NCBI GenBank assembly: GCA_030442055.1
Contig: JAUJEB010000001.1
Span: forward strand, 2,170,001 to 2,234,000
DNA length: 64,000 nt
Direction: 5' to 3'
Origin: Agaribacillus aureus
Lineage (GTDB): Bacteria; Bacteroidota; Bacteroidia; Cytophagales; Cyclobacteriaceae
In this document: positions 1 through 7,700 of the stretch, piece after piece
How positions within the stretch are numbered: the stretch's first letter is position 1
How the letters are laid out: each line of letters opens with the position of its first letter
Position numbers and translations under genes: made by a program
The notes under the pieces: generated by a model
Seen by the model: the letters and a program-made list of their open reading frames with translations, nothing else
What the model was told of the DNA's origin: nothing
The model's database searches: none

Positions 1-20
1 ACGATTAAAAGACAATACCT

Positions 21-617
21 GTGCAGATGAAGAGTTTAGTTAAATCTAAATTACCGACAAAAAGAGGACCTTTTGAAATGTATGCTTACAAAAGTGAGTT
101 TTACCATTTCCCACATATTGCCCTGGTTAATGGCCCTGTAAACAGGGACACAATTCAGACTGTAAGGATACATTCTGAATGTATGACCGGTGATGTATTT
201 GGTTCGATGCGCTGTGAATGTGGTGAGCAGCTGGATTTTGCGATGAATTGGTTTGGTGAAAAAGGTGGAATTCTGATTTACTTAAGGCAGGAAGGTAGAG
301 GTATCGGTTTGGTCAATAAAATGCATTCATATAACCTGCAGGACCAGGGCTATAATACCAGAGAAGCTAATGAAATGCTTGGCTTTCACCAAGATGCCCG
401 GGATTACAAAGAAGCTATCAAAATACTAAAAGACTTAGGCGTCTACAAAATCAGGTTGATGACGAATAATCCAAAAAAAATTATGGGATTTCAAGACAGC
501 GGCATTCAGGTAGTTGAAAGAATTCCGATCGAAATGGAGCCACGCGTCGAAAACATCAATTACCTGAAGACGAAAAAATGGGAAATGGGGCATATTTTCG
601 ATTCCCTGGACCTATAA
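21..617 (+). CDS. ribA: GTP cyclohydrolase II (stand-alone RibA type)
   Basis: Family role: opens the imidazole ring of GTP, giving a 2,5-diamino-6-ribosylamino-pyrimidinone phosphate, formate and pyrophosphate. The three zinc cysteines are C54, C65 and C67 (the C-x10-C-x-C pattern). The Gln-Glu-Gly-Arg-Gly GTP-binding loop is at residues 90-94, a conserved Tyr-Asn is near 104, and the TNNPKK stretch is at 148-153. At 198 aa it is the enzyme domain alone, without the dihydroxybutanone phosphate synthase (RibB) domain usually fused to it in Bacteroidota riboflavin operons. The start is GTG at 21 or ATG at 27; an in-frame stop at 6-8 excludes anything earlier. It leads a tightly packed forward gene set with a RibD-type reductase 12 bp downstream, so it probably feeds a side pathway rather than riboflavin. 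Confidence 0.93.
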   Translation: MQMKSLVKSKLPTKRGPFEMYAYKSEFYHFPHIALVNGPVNRDTIQTVRIHSECMTGDVFGSMRCECGEQLDFAMNWFGEKGGILIYLRQEGRGIGLVNKMHSYNLQDQGYNTREANEMLGFHQDARDYKEAIKILKDLGVYKIRLMTNNPKKIMGFQDSGIQVVERIPIEMEPRVENINYLKTKKWEMGHIFDSLDL

Positions 618-629
618 ATAACCTTAGCT

Positions 630-1595
630 ATGTCTCTAAGTTTAAATCATATTTGGACCGGCATTGAGGAACTGCAAAAGCTTTTAAAATCGCTTGAGCA
701 GCCTTTTGAATTTGCCGTATTAAGCTTTCAGGGTAATGAGGTGGTTATCAATATCAACGAGATTACTGACACTGCCAAGTGTTTCCCAAGCATCGTGATT
801 TCTCCAAATCCGATGGAAAACTTAAATGGTCTTCACTCACGATTTGAACCGGATAGCCTTACCGAAGTGCATATGCGTAAATGCAGTAATGTCACCGAAG
901 AGCAGATTAGTTTTCTAAAGCAATATATACCCTACGCCCTTTTGCCACTATATGCCAACAAGGAAAAGCGTACCATCACTATTTCACACTTTGCCCAATC
1001 GCTTGATGGAAAAATCGCTACAGCTGGCGGAGATTCGAAATGGATTGGCAATCGTGAAAACCTGGTTCATGCGCATAGAATGCGGGCGCTTTGCGATGCT
1101 ATTTTGATCGGATCCAATACCCTAATCCATGATAATCCGGCCTTAACGGTTAGAAATGTGACTGGGAATGACCCTATAAAGGTGGTAATTGGCAAATCAA
1201 ACGAGTTGAACTTTGACAAGCTGCTGGAAAATAATGCCCGGGTTATTTATTTCACTGACAACAAAAATAATTGCCTGACCAGCAATGTAGAAACCATCGA
1301 TGCCTCCACCTCCAATGGGGTAATTGATTCCCGGAAAATACTTAAAACACTCTATACCAAGGGAATTCATTCTTTATATATAGAAGGCGGAAGCAAGACT
1401 GCCTCCAATTTTCTTGTCAACAATGCCATCGATGTGATCCAGCTACATATCGCCCCTATGATCATGGGTTCAGGTATCGTCAATTTCAGTTTACCGGAAA
1501 TAAGTGCCATAAATGAGTCTATATCATTTAAAAAGTTTAATTTCACCCCTATGGGAGAACATGTGATGTTTACAGGAGAAGTTAAGCGGAGATAG
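630..1595 (+). CDS. RibD C-terminal-type reductase with unassigned N-terminal extension
   Basis: Residues from about 115 to the end match the RibD_C/dihydrofolate-reductase-like reductase, which uses NADPH to reduce the ribosyl side chain of the GTP cyclohydrolase II product to ribityl. Visible marks are the Ser-Leu-Asp-Gly-Lys-Ile segment near 124, the DNPALTVR segment near 168, and an Ile-Glu-Gly-Gly-Ser loop near 250. The RibD deaminase domain (HAE and PCxxC motifs) is absent. In its place is an N-terminal region of about 110 residues that I do not recognise. With the cyclohydrolase just upstream, the two would give a reduced but not deaminated pyrimidine, assuming usual chemistry. The MDR gene starts 5 bp downstream, which suggests co-transcription. 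Confidence 0.88.
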   Translation: MSLSLNHIWTGIEELQKLLKSLEQPFEFAVLSFQGNEVVININEITDTAKCFPSIVISPNPMENLNGLHSRFEPDSLTEVHMRKCSNVTEEQISFLKQYIPYALLPLYANKEKRTITISHFAQSLDGKIATAGGDSKWIGNRENLVHAHRMRALCDAILIGSNTLIHDNPALTVRNVTGNDPIKVVIGKSNELNFDKLLENNARVIYFTDNKNNCLTSNVETIDASTSNGVIDSRKILKTLYTKGIHSLYIEGGSKTASNFLVNNAIDVIQLHIAPMIMGSGIVNFSLPEISAINESISFKKFNFTPMGEHVMFTGEVKRR

Positions 1596-1600
1596 TACTA

Positions 1601-2569
1601 ATGGAAACAACAGCGCTTTGGCACCTTTCAGCGTCTTCCACGATTCTGAAGACTACGAATATCAGGAATGACCATTCCGTTTCCTGTTTAATCAAAAGCC
1701 TGTATTCCCTTATCAGTACCGGTACGGAAAGACTAGTGGCCCAGGGAAAGGTGCCTGACAATTTGCAGGAAGCCATGAAAGTTCCATATATGGAAGGGAG
1801 TTTTGGGTTCCCATTGACGTACGGTTATTCGCTGGTTGGTGAAGTCATTGAAGGGCCTGAACATTTGATTGGCAAAAATGTGCACATTATGCATCCCCAC
1901 CAATCGATGTTATATGCAAACCAGGCGCACATTGCCCCCATCCCTGAGGACATCCCATCCAAACGGGCGGTTTTAGTTAGCAATTTGGAAACAGCCGTTA
2001 ATGCCGTATGGGATAGCGAGGTTACAGTTGGGGAAAAAGTTTTAGTTGCCGGTTTTGGTATTATCGGCGCCCTATTGTGTCAGATATTGCGAAAGTTTCC
2101 GGCCATTGACCTGCAGGTACTCGAACCCAACCAAACCCGCCGTGAAATGGCCCGGTCGTGGGGATTTAATGTGGCAGAGACCATCACTTTAACAGAACCA
2201 TCCTTTGATGTGGCTTTTAATACCAGCAGCCATGAAAATGGTTTGCAGTTTTGTATAGATTCCGTAGGATACGAAGGCAAGGTGGTTGAGTTGAGCTGGT
2301 ACGGAGACCAGTCCGTAAATATTAACCTGGGAAAGAGCTTCCACCATCTTCGCAAGCAAATCATAAGCTCCCAGGTTTCCCAAATACCAGGTCATAAACT
2401 CAATAGATGGGATCATCAACGAAGAAAAGCCCTGGTTTTTGACCTTCTGAAGGATCCCTTTTTTGATGAATTACTCACTGATGAAATCAGCTTCCAGGAC
2501 TCGCCGGTTTTTTTTCAGGACTTAAGAAATGGAACCATTGATTCCATTGGTACCACGATCAAATACTAA
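1601..2569 (+). CDS. Zinc-independent MDR-family dehydrogenase
   Basis: A 322-residue medium-chain dehydrogenase/reductase. The nucleotide-binding turn is GFGIIG at 151-156, after a short N-terminal substrate domain containing the Ser-Thr-Gly-Thr-Glu-Arg stretch at 39-44. The usual zinc ligands are not seen: the first cysteine position reads Ser, the Gly-His-Glu position reads Gly-Tyr-Ser (75-77), and the third position near 128 has Asn. No structural zinc lobe is visible. It therefore resembles BchC-like or quinone-oxidoreductase-like members that reduce or oxidise substrates without zinc. It sits between the RibD-type reductase (5 bp) and the PTPS-like gene (8 bp), so it probably acts on an intermediate of the same pathway. 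The substrate is unknown. Confidence 0.85.
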   Translation: METTALWHLSASSTILKTTNIRNDHSVSCLIKSLYSLISTGTERLVAQGKVPDNLQEAMKVPYMEGSFGFPLTYGYSLVGEVIEGPEHLIGKNVHIMHPHQSMLYANQAHIAPIPEDIPSKRAVLVSNLETAVNAVWDSEVTVGEKVLVAGFGIIGALLCQILRKFPAIDLQVLEPNQTRREMARSWGFNVAETITLTEPSFDVAFNTSSHENGLQFCIDSVGYEGKVVELSWYGDQSVNINLGKSFHHLRKQIISSQVSQIPGHKLNRWDHQRRKALVFDLLKDPFFDELLTDEISFQDSPVFFQDLRNGTIDSIGTTIKY

Positions 2570-2577
2570 ATAAATAT

Positions 2578-2955
2578 ATGTTTACAGTAACCATCCGAGA
2601 TCATATAATGATTGCTCACTCATTGAAAAGCGAAGCCTTTGGCCCCGCTCAGCAGATGCATGGAGCCACTTATGTTATTGATGCCACTTTTCAGTCAAAA
2701 AATCTGGATAAAAATAATATTGTCATAGATATAGCGCTGGCACATGAGGTATTAAAAGATGTCATAGCTCCACTCAATTATCAAAATCTGGATGAATTAC
2801 CTCAATTCAAAAATATCCTTACTACCACGGAATATTTGGCTTATTATATTCACGCCAAAGTAGCCGAAAAGGTAAGTTCGCAGTTTAGCGGCAATCTGAA
2901 GATAACCCTTGGAGAATCCCATGTGGCCTGGGCAGGCTATGAAGCAGAAATATAA
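2578..2955 (+). CDS. PTPS/QueD-fold protein lacking the canonical catalytic residues
   Basis: A 125-residue member of the 6-pyruvoyl-tetrahydropterin synthase / 6-carboxytetrahydropterin synthase fold. Anchors are His14 (matching the first zinc His), Met-His-Gly at 27-29, the Pro-Leu-x-x-x-Asn-Leu segment and the Thr-Thr-Thr-Glu segment. Key differences from working enzymes: the second His of the His-Gly-His zinc motif is Ala30, the catalytic Asp-His pair reads Asn-Tyr, and the protein contains no cysteine, so the catalytic Cys is missing. It is unlikely to act as QueD or PTPS and may catalyse a different reaction or bind a pterin-like intermediate. It ends 12 bp before the GT4 gene, in the same packed set as ribA and the reductase. 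Confidence 0.85.
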   Translation: MFTVTIRDHIMIAHSLKSEAFGPAQQMHGATYVIDATFQSKNLDKNNIVIDIALAHEVLKDVIAPLNYQNLDELPQFKNILTTTEYLAYYIHAKVAEKVSSQFSGNLKITLGESHVAWAGYEAEI

Positions 2956-2967
2956 ACGTCATCATTA

Positions 2968-3990
2968 TTGAAAAAGTCACTGGTAATATTGACAGACCGG
3001 TTTGGGTTAAACTTTTCTGGAGGTGCCATAGCTACATGCCGGGTTTTCGAGCCTATTCAACATGACTTTAAAGAAATTATCGTTGTTGCCAAACAAATTG
3101 GACAACACCATTTTACAAACTTAAAACATCTAAGATACCGGCACCTTCCGGCGGCCTTGAAGCATATAAGAAACCTGCGAAAAAAAACCGACCTGATTTA
3201 CTATGGTGACTTCTATATGGCTTATTATTATATCCTGGCAGGTGTTCCTTTTTACTTCACCTACCACGACAACTGGCCTGCTCAAAAAAAACTTAATTTC
3301 ACCGCTTACATAAGGTCTTTCTTTTATATCCCTATCTACCAATGGATATTTAAAAGGGCTGCCGGATTAATCAATGTATCTCAATACACATATAATTATA
3401 ATGCCTCATGGAATCATAGAAATTTTTTAATTCGCAATGGAATCAATGCCGGCATCAGCAAAGCGCAATACAGGCCAATTGTCCGGGGACAATTGGTAAA
3501 AATCATCATGTTAGGCAACATTGATACACGAAAGTTCGGGCTTGCAAATGAACTTTTTGAGGTTATTCAGGCTTTTGAAAGACCAATTCCCATCGAGATC
3601 CATATCTATGGCAAGCCGAAAGATTTCAAAATTGCCGAGAAAATTAAGCGCTACAATTTCGTAAAACTAATGGGCTTTTCAAGCGACATTAATTTTTCAC
3701 CGTATGACGTGTTTCTCTCCGTTTCAAAAATGGAAAATCTGTCAATTGCTGTTTGCGAAGCGTTAGCCAATCACACACCCGTATTAGCTTTTGACGTGGG
3801 TGGGCTAGGCGAGGTAGTAAAAAATAAAAAAAACGGATTTTTAATAGAAAAATTTAATATTTGCAAAATGGCTGCCACCTTGGAAAAAATGGTGTTGGAA
3901 CCAACAGCCTTTCAATTTACCAAGGATGATTTAAGGGAATACAATTGGGAGATCGCGGCAAAAAGATATAAGGAAATTTTAATTCCCTAA
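2968..3990 (+). CDS. GT4-family glycosyltransferase
   Basis: A 340-residue GT-B fold glycosyltransferase. The C-terminal half carries the sugar-nucleotide-binding pattern of family 4: a Glu-Asn-Leu-Ser...Cys-Glu-Ala segment near 253-262, followed by Asp-Val-Gly-Gly-Leu-Gly-Glu. The N-terminus has a Ser-Gly-Gly-Ala loop typical of the acceptor domain. The start is TTG at 2968; no in-frame ATG lies near it. It follows the PTPS-like gene by 12 bp, which ties glycosyl transfer to the pterin-like part of the cluster. It is expected to be cytoplasmic or peripheral to the membrane. Neither donor nor acceptor can be read from the sequence. Confidence 0.9.
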   Translation: MKKSLVILTDRFGLNFSGGAIATCRVFEPIQHDFKEIIVVAKQIGQHHFTNLKHLRYRHLPAALKHIRNLRKKTDLIYYGDFYMAYYYILAGVPFYFTYHDNWPAQKKLNFTAYIRSFFYIPIYQWIFKRAAGLINVSQYTYNYNASWNHRNFLIRNGINAGISKAQYRPIVRGQLVKIIMLGNIDTRKFGLANELFEVIQAFERPIPIEIHIYGKPKDFKIAEKIKRYNFVKLMGFSSDINFSPYDVFLSVSKMENLSIAVCEALANHTPVLAFDVGGLGEVVKNKKNGFLIEKFNICKMAATLEKMVLEPTAFQFTKDDLREYNWEIAAKRYKEILIP

Positions 3991-4045
3991 AATTTCCGGG
4001 AATAACAAAAACTTATAAATCGCAACCATTTAGTATTTAAGTGCA

Positions 4046-4768
4046 TTGGAATCAAAAAAAAAGCTAACCATTCTTATACCTGCCTATAATGAGGAAAAGA
4101 CCATTTGCAAGGTTTTAGACAAAATTAATAGTGTTAAGTTGATTGATGACACGGAAAAGGAAATAATTATCATTAACGATTTTTCAACCGATAATACACA
4201 GGAGACCGTAACAAATTACCAGGCACAAAATAGTGGTTGCGACATTCAACTCCTCAACCACAGCAAGAACTTCGGGAAAGGCGCAGCGATACACACCGGT
4301 ATCAAAAAAGCCACAGGCGACTATATTATTATCCAGGATGCCGACCTGGAATACAATCCGATGGAATTTAATATTCTTCTTAAACCCATGATTGATGGTA
4401 CCGCCGATGTAGTTTACGGATCGCGTTTCTTGGGAGGCCGCGCTCATAGGGTTTTATTGTTTTGGCATTCGGTAGGCAACCGGTTTTTAACCCTCCTGTC
4501 CAATATGTTTACCAATTTAAATTTAACAGATATGGAAACAGGATATAAGTTGTTTAGAACCGATCAGTTACAAGGACTGAAACTGAAGGAAAAAAGATTT
4601 GGATTTGAACCTGAAGTTACCGCCAAAATCAGTAATTTACCTGGCATCAGGTTTTATGAGGTAGGCATATCCTACTATGGCCGGACTTATCAGGAGGGGA
4701 AAAAAATAAATTGGAAAGATGGTTTCAGGGCAATTTACTGCATTCTTAGGTACAATTTATTCTCATAG
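4046..4768 (+). CDS. GT2-family glycosyltransferase (polyprenyl-phosphate mannosyl/glucosyltransferase type)
   Basis: A 240-residue GT-A domain of the DPM1-like group. It has the N-terminal IPAYNEE motif (11-17), Asn-Asp-Phe-Ser for nucleotide binding, the metal-binding Asp-Ala-Asp at 98-100, and a later Tyr-Gly-Ser-Arg-Phe segment. Relatives transfer a hexose from a nucleotide sugar to polyprenyl phosphate on the inner membrane face. No C-terminal membrane helices are present. The start is TTG at 4046. The next gene encodes a GT39-like membrane protein. That pairing suggests this enzyme makes a lipid-linked sugar which the membrane protein then uses. Confidence 0.9.
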   Translation: MESKKKLTILIPAYNEEKTICKVLDKINSVKLIDDTEKEIIIINDFSTDNTQETVTNYQAQNSGCDIQLLNHSKNFGKGAAIHTGIKKATGDYIIIQDADLEYNPMEFNILLKPMIDGTADVVYGSRFLGGRAHRVLLFWHSVGNRFLTLLSNMFTNLNLTDMETGYKLFRTDQLQGLKLKEKRFGFEPEVTAKISNLPGIRFYEVGISYYGRTYQEGKKINWKDGFRAIYCILRYNLFS

Positions 4769-4789
4769 TATTCTGCCAAAATTGGTGAA

Positions 4790-6127
4790 ATGAATCGACT
4801 CATTCAAAATGTCATTTCAAAACTAAGTTCTAATCCCAAACATATTTTCCTGGTATTACTACCGTTTCTCTTACTTTATATAATTCTAATTATTTCTGGC
4901 CTGAAAGACGGTCTTCGCAAAGATGAATGGAGGTATGTATATTATGCCCAGCAGCTATTGCGGGGAGAATACGCGCCGTCTCATGTAGCGTTTTTATGGA
5001 ATGGGCCAGGCTATCCTCTTTTTTTGGCCCCATTTCTGGCGGTGGGAATGCCACTTGTTGTTTTAAAGATCTTCAATGGTTTTTTTCTATACTTCTCCCT
5101 GGTATATTTTTATAAATCACTGAGCATTTTTTTTCCCGCACGCTACTGCTTATGGATGACACTTGGATTAGGCAGCTATTGGCCAGCCTATGAAATGCTT
5201 CCCTACCTCATGACCGAACCTTTCATCATTTTTCTGATCAGCTCATTACTGTGGTTTATTATTAATTTACTTCAATCAAAGACCACATCCAAAACAACCC
5301 TGACAGCGGTAGCTTTACTATTAGCCTGGACAGCTTTGACCAAAGTTATATTCGGATATGTCATCTTAACGGCGCTGCTGATCCTGATTTTATGCCTGTT
5401 TATTAAGAGAAACACGGCGATGATAGCAGCAGGAAAGGCGCTGCTTTTAAGTTTAATGTTTTGCCTGCCTTATTTAGTCTACACCTATCACATCTCAGGC
5501 AAAATCTTCTATTGGAGCAACGCCGGAGGCATGCAGTTATACTGGATGTCGAGCCCTTACAAAGGTGAATTTGGGGACTGGATTAATTTCACCTCGCCGG
5601 TGTCAAAATATGAAGAGGTCAATGAAGTTTTCCGGTCGAGACACGGGGAAATAATTGGGGCATTGTATGATTACCCAAACCTATTCGAAACTCTTAATCA
5701 GGAAGATTTAATTAGCAAATCCAATATTTATCAGGATGATGGTTTCAAAAAATATGCTTTGAATAACATTAAAAATCATCCGGCCAAATTTCTGACCAAC
5801 TGGCTGGCCAATATTTCACGGATGCTATTTGGTGTGCCCTATTCCTACAAAACACTAAACCTTAAATTTCTGAAATACGCCATCCCCAATTTACCGTTGA
5901 TCATAATAATCCTGTTTGGTCTAAGAAGGTGTGTAGCAGGCAAACAGCCATTGCCATATTCGCTTATCTTACTGGTGGTGTTTTCATTTATCTATTTGGG
6001 TGGCAGCAGCTTATTGAGTGCATATCCTCGTCAGTTTTATATTATTATTCCCATATTGGCATTTTGGGTTGCCTTCATTTTAGCACCGTATACCGGAACC
6101 TCCGAATTAAAGGACCCGTTCTATTAG
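4790..6127 (+). CDS. GT39/ArnT-like polytopic membrane glycosyltransferase
   Basis: A 445-residue integral membrane protein with about ten hydrophobic segments. An acidic Asp45-Glu46 pair lies in the first loop after the first membrane helix, the position of the catalytic acidic residues in PMT/ArnT-type enzymes. Such enzymes use polyprenyl-phosphate sugars to glycosylate acceptors on the outer face of the inner membrane. It starts 21 bp after the GT2 gene that could supply its donor. The acceptor is unknown; lipids, proteins or the product of the pterin-like genes are all possible. The family call rests on topology and the acidic pair, so it is less certain than for the soluble enzymes. Confidence 0.75.
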   Translation: MNRLIQNVISKLSSNPKHIFLVLLPFLLLYIILIISGLKDGLRKDEWRYVYYAQQLLRGEYAPSHVAFLWNGPGYPLFLAPFLAVGMPLVVLKIFNGFFLYFSLVYFYKSLSIFFPARYCLWMTLGLGSYWPAYEMLPYLMTEPFIIFLISSLLWFIINLLQSKTTSKTTLTAVALLLAWTALTKVIFGYVILTALLILILCLFIKRNTAMIAAGKALLLSLMFCLPYLVYTYHISGKIFYWSNAGGMQLYWMSSPYKGEFGDWINFTSPVSKYEEVNEVFRSRHGEIIGALYDYPNLFETLNQEDLISKSNIYQDDGFKKYALNNIKNHPAKFLTNWLANISRMLFGVPYSYKTLNLKFLKYAIPNLPLIIIILFGLRRCVAGKQPLPYSLILLVVFSFIYLGGSSLLSAYPRQFYIIIPILAFWVAFILAPYTGTSELKDPFY

Positions 6128-6138
6128 AATATTACTTT

Positions 6139-7029
6139 ATGCCATCCAACATATTACCGCAAGCAGAAATGACCTCTCAGATGAACAAACAAGTAAAAAA
6201 GTACTATGATCTCAATACACCAATATTCATAAAAATCGGAAGGTCCTCCGCCTCAGCCAACATCCATAGGGCGGTTTGGGGAGAGGAAGTCAGCAATGAG
6301 GAAGAGGCGATGACTTATGTGAATAAAGTTATCCTGGACGAAATTGAGGCCATCAGTACAGGAGAACCACTAAAAATACTCGATCTGGGCTGCGGTGTGG
6401 GCGCACCCATTTTTTATATGGCAAAACGTGTGAGGCAGGAGGCTAAATTCACGGGGGTAAGTATCAGCGGGGTACAGATTGATTATGCTAAAAAATTTCA
6501 TCAACGTGAACATGCCGATGCCAATTGCGAGTTTATCGAAGCCGATTTCCATGAATTACCCGAGCTTCCACCACAGGATTTAATTTTTTTGGTTGAAGCA
6601 TTCATCCATTCTCATAACCCTGAAAAACTGTTGCAAGGTATCCAAAATTGTCTGAAACCAGGGGGGAAACTAATCATATGCGATGATTTCCTGAATCCGG
6701 ATAACAGCATTAATGAGGGCTCCAAAAAATTCCTGAAAGACTTTATTCAGGGATGGCAGGTTGGCAGCCTTTGGCAGGTACAAAAAATAAAAGCAACCGC
6801 TGAAAAATATGGGTTAACCATGACAAAAAACACGGACCTCACTCCTTATTTAAACCTCTGGACGCTCAGAGACAAAATAGCTCACTTTTTCCTTTACTTT
6901 TATAAGCTGCTGCCAGTTAAATCTACCTATTGGGAAAGTATCCTTGGAGGTGACAGTTTACAAAAATGCTTGATAAACGGTTTAATTAATTATCGTTTTC
7001 TGGTATTCATCAAAAATCAGGAACGGTAA
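6139..7029 (+). CDS. SAM-dependent methyltransferase (class I)
   Basis: A 297-residue methyltransferase with SAM motif I LDLGCGVGAP at 81-90, then Val-Ser-Ile-Ser-Gly and a post-motif Lys-Pro-Gly-Gly-Lys. The Asn-Ile-His-Arg-Ala-Val-Trp segment near 41-47 is like small-molecule and terpenoid/tocopherol-type C- or O-methyltransferases. The frame is open further upstream into the previous gene, but ATG at 6139, just after that gene's stop, is the sensible start; ATGs at 6169 and 6181 are alternatives. It closes the forward part of the cluster. Its last 13 bases overlap the end of the convergent CDP-alcohol phosphatidyltransferase. The substrate is unknown. Confidence 0.87.
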   Translation: MPSNILPQAEMTSQMNKQVKKYYDLNTPIFIKIGRSSASANIHRAVWGEEVSNEEEAMTYVNKVILDEIEAISTGEPLKILDLGCGVGAPIFYMAKRVRQEAKFTGVSISGVQIDYAKKFHQREHADANCEFIEADFHELPELPPQDLIFLVEAFIHSHNPEKLLQGIQNCLKPGGKLIICDDFLNPDNSINEGSKKFLKDFIQGWQVGSLWQVQKIKATAEKYGLTMTKNTDLTPYLNLWTLRDKIAHFFLYFYKLLPVKSTYWESILGGDSLQKCLINGLINYRFLVFIKNQER

Positions 7030-7700
7030 ATCCTGCTTTGCTTCCATTGAAAAGTAAAGGATTTAGCAAATGAATAGGTAACCAGTATGGTGGCTATTAT
7101 TATAATTGGCAAATAGAATTTTTCCGCCAGAAGAAACGGACTGATTAAAGCGCTCATGATAATTACCGCAATTGTTTTTCGAAAATAGGAAACGGGTTCC
7201 GGCCATGTTTTCTTCCAGAATACATAACATGAAATTACAAAAAAATATCGCAGCAAGCCTGGCCACAAAATCCAATAATCTGCGAGTTTAAATTGATAAA
7301 CAATACTTCCCATCAATAGAACAAAGAAAGCGTCTGTTTCCCCATCCAGCTTTCCGCCAAACTCGGAAGTCATTGACATTTTTCTGGCAATCAGACCATC
7401 GACACCATCCAAAGACAGCACAATGATCGCCCATATGGCTAGGTTCAAGTGGTTGAGCAAATGAAAACTGAATCCTAAAGCGCACAACAAAGCCAAGCGA
7501 AAAATAGTGACCCAATTCGCGTAGCCGCCAAATGGCTTCAATTCTTTGAAAACCTTCCTGTTAAAAAAAAGCAACAGGCCAAATGACACAACAGACAACG
7601 CCACCATGATTTGAACAAATCCCAACACCACAAAGCCTATAAATCCGGCTAAAATCAATAGCGCATGAATAAGGTCCTCGGTAAGCTCAATTTTTTTCAT
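7017..7700 (-). CDS. CDP-alcohol phosphatidyltransferase-family membrane enzyme
   Basis: A 227-residue membrane protein with the complete family signature D-x2-D-G-x2-A-R-x8-G-x3-D-x3-D from Asp98 to Asp123. About six hydrophobic segments surround it. Family members join a CDP-activated lipid or alcohol to an alcohol acceptor, releasing CMP. The start codon overlaps the end of the upstream LTA-synthase-like gene by 4 bp (7697-7700), so the two are almost surely translated from one transcript. Its 3' end overlaps the convergent methyltransferase by 13 bp. Together with the two phosphotransferase-like neighbours it points to synthesis of an unusual phospholipid or phospholipid-linked compound. 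Confidence 0.92.
   Translation of the reverse strand: MKKIELTEDLIHALLILAGFIGFVVLGFVQIMVALSVVSFGLLLFFNRKVFKELKPFGGYANWVTIFRLALLCALGFSFHLLNHLNLAIWAIIVLSLDGVDGLIARKMSMTSEFGGKLDGETDAFFVLLMGSIVYQFKLADYWILWPGLLRYFFVISCYVFWKKTWPEPVSYFRKTIAVIIMSALISPFLLAEKFYLPIIIIATILVTYSFAKSFTFQWKQSRIYRS

Noticed and set aside
2578-2955. Calling this gene QueD for the queuosine pathway because queE is in the same window
   Set aside because: The catalytic Cys, the Asp-His pair and one zinc His are all missing, and the gene sits 46 kb from queE inside a different operon.
5929-6138. Long upstream extension of the methyltransferase inside the GT39-like gene
   Set aside because: It reads the preceding membrane protein gene in another frame; the ATG after that gene's stop gives a normal methyltransferase.
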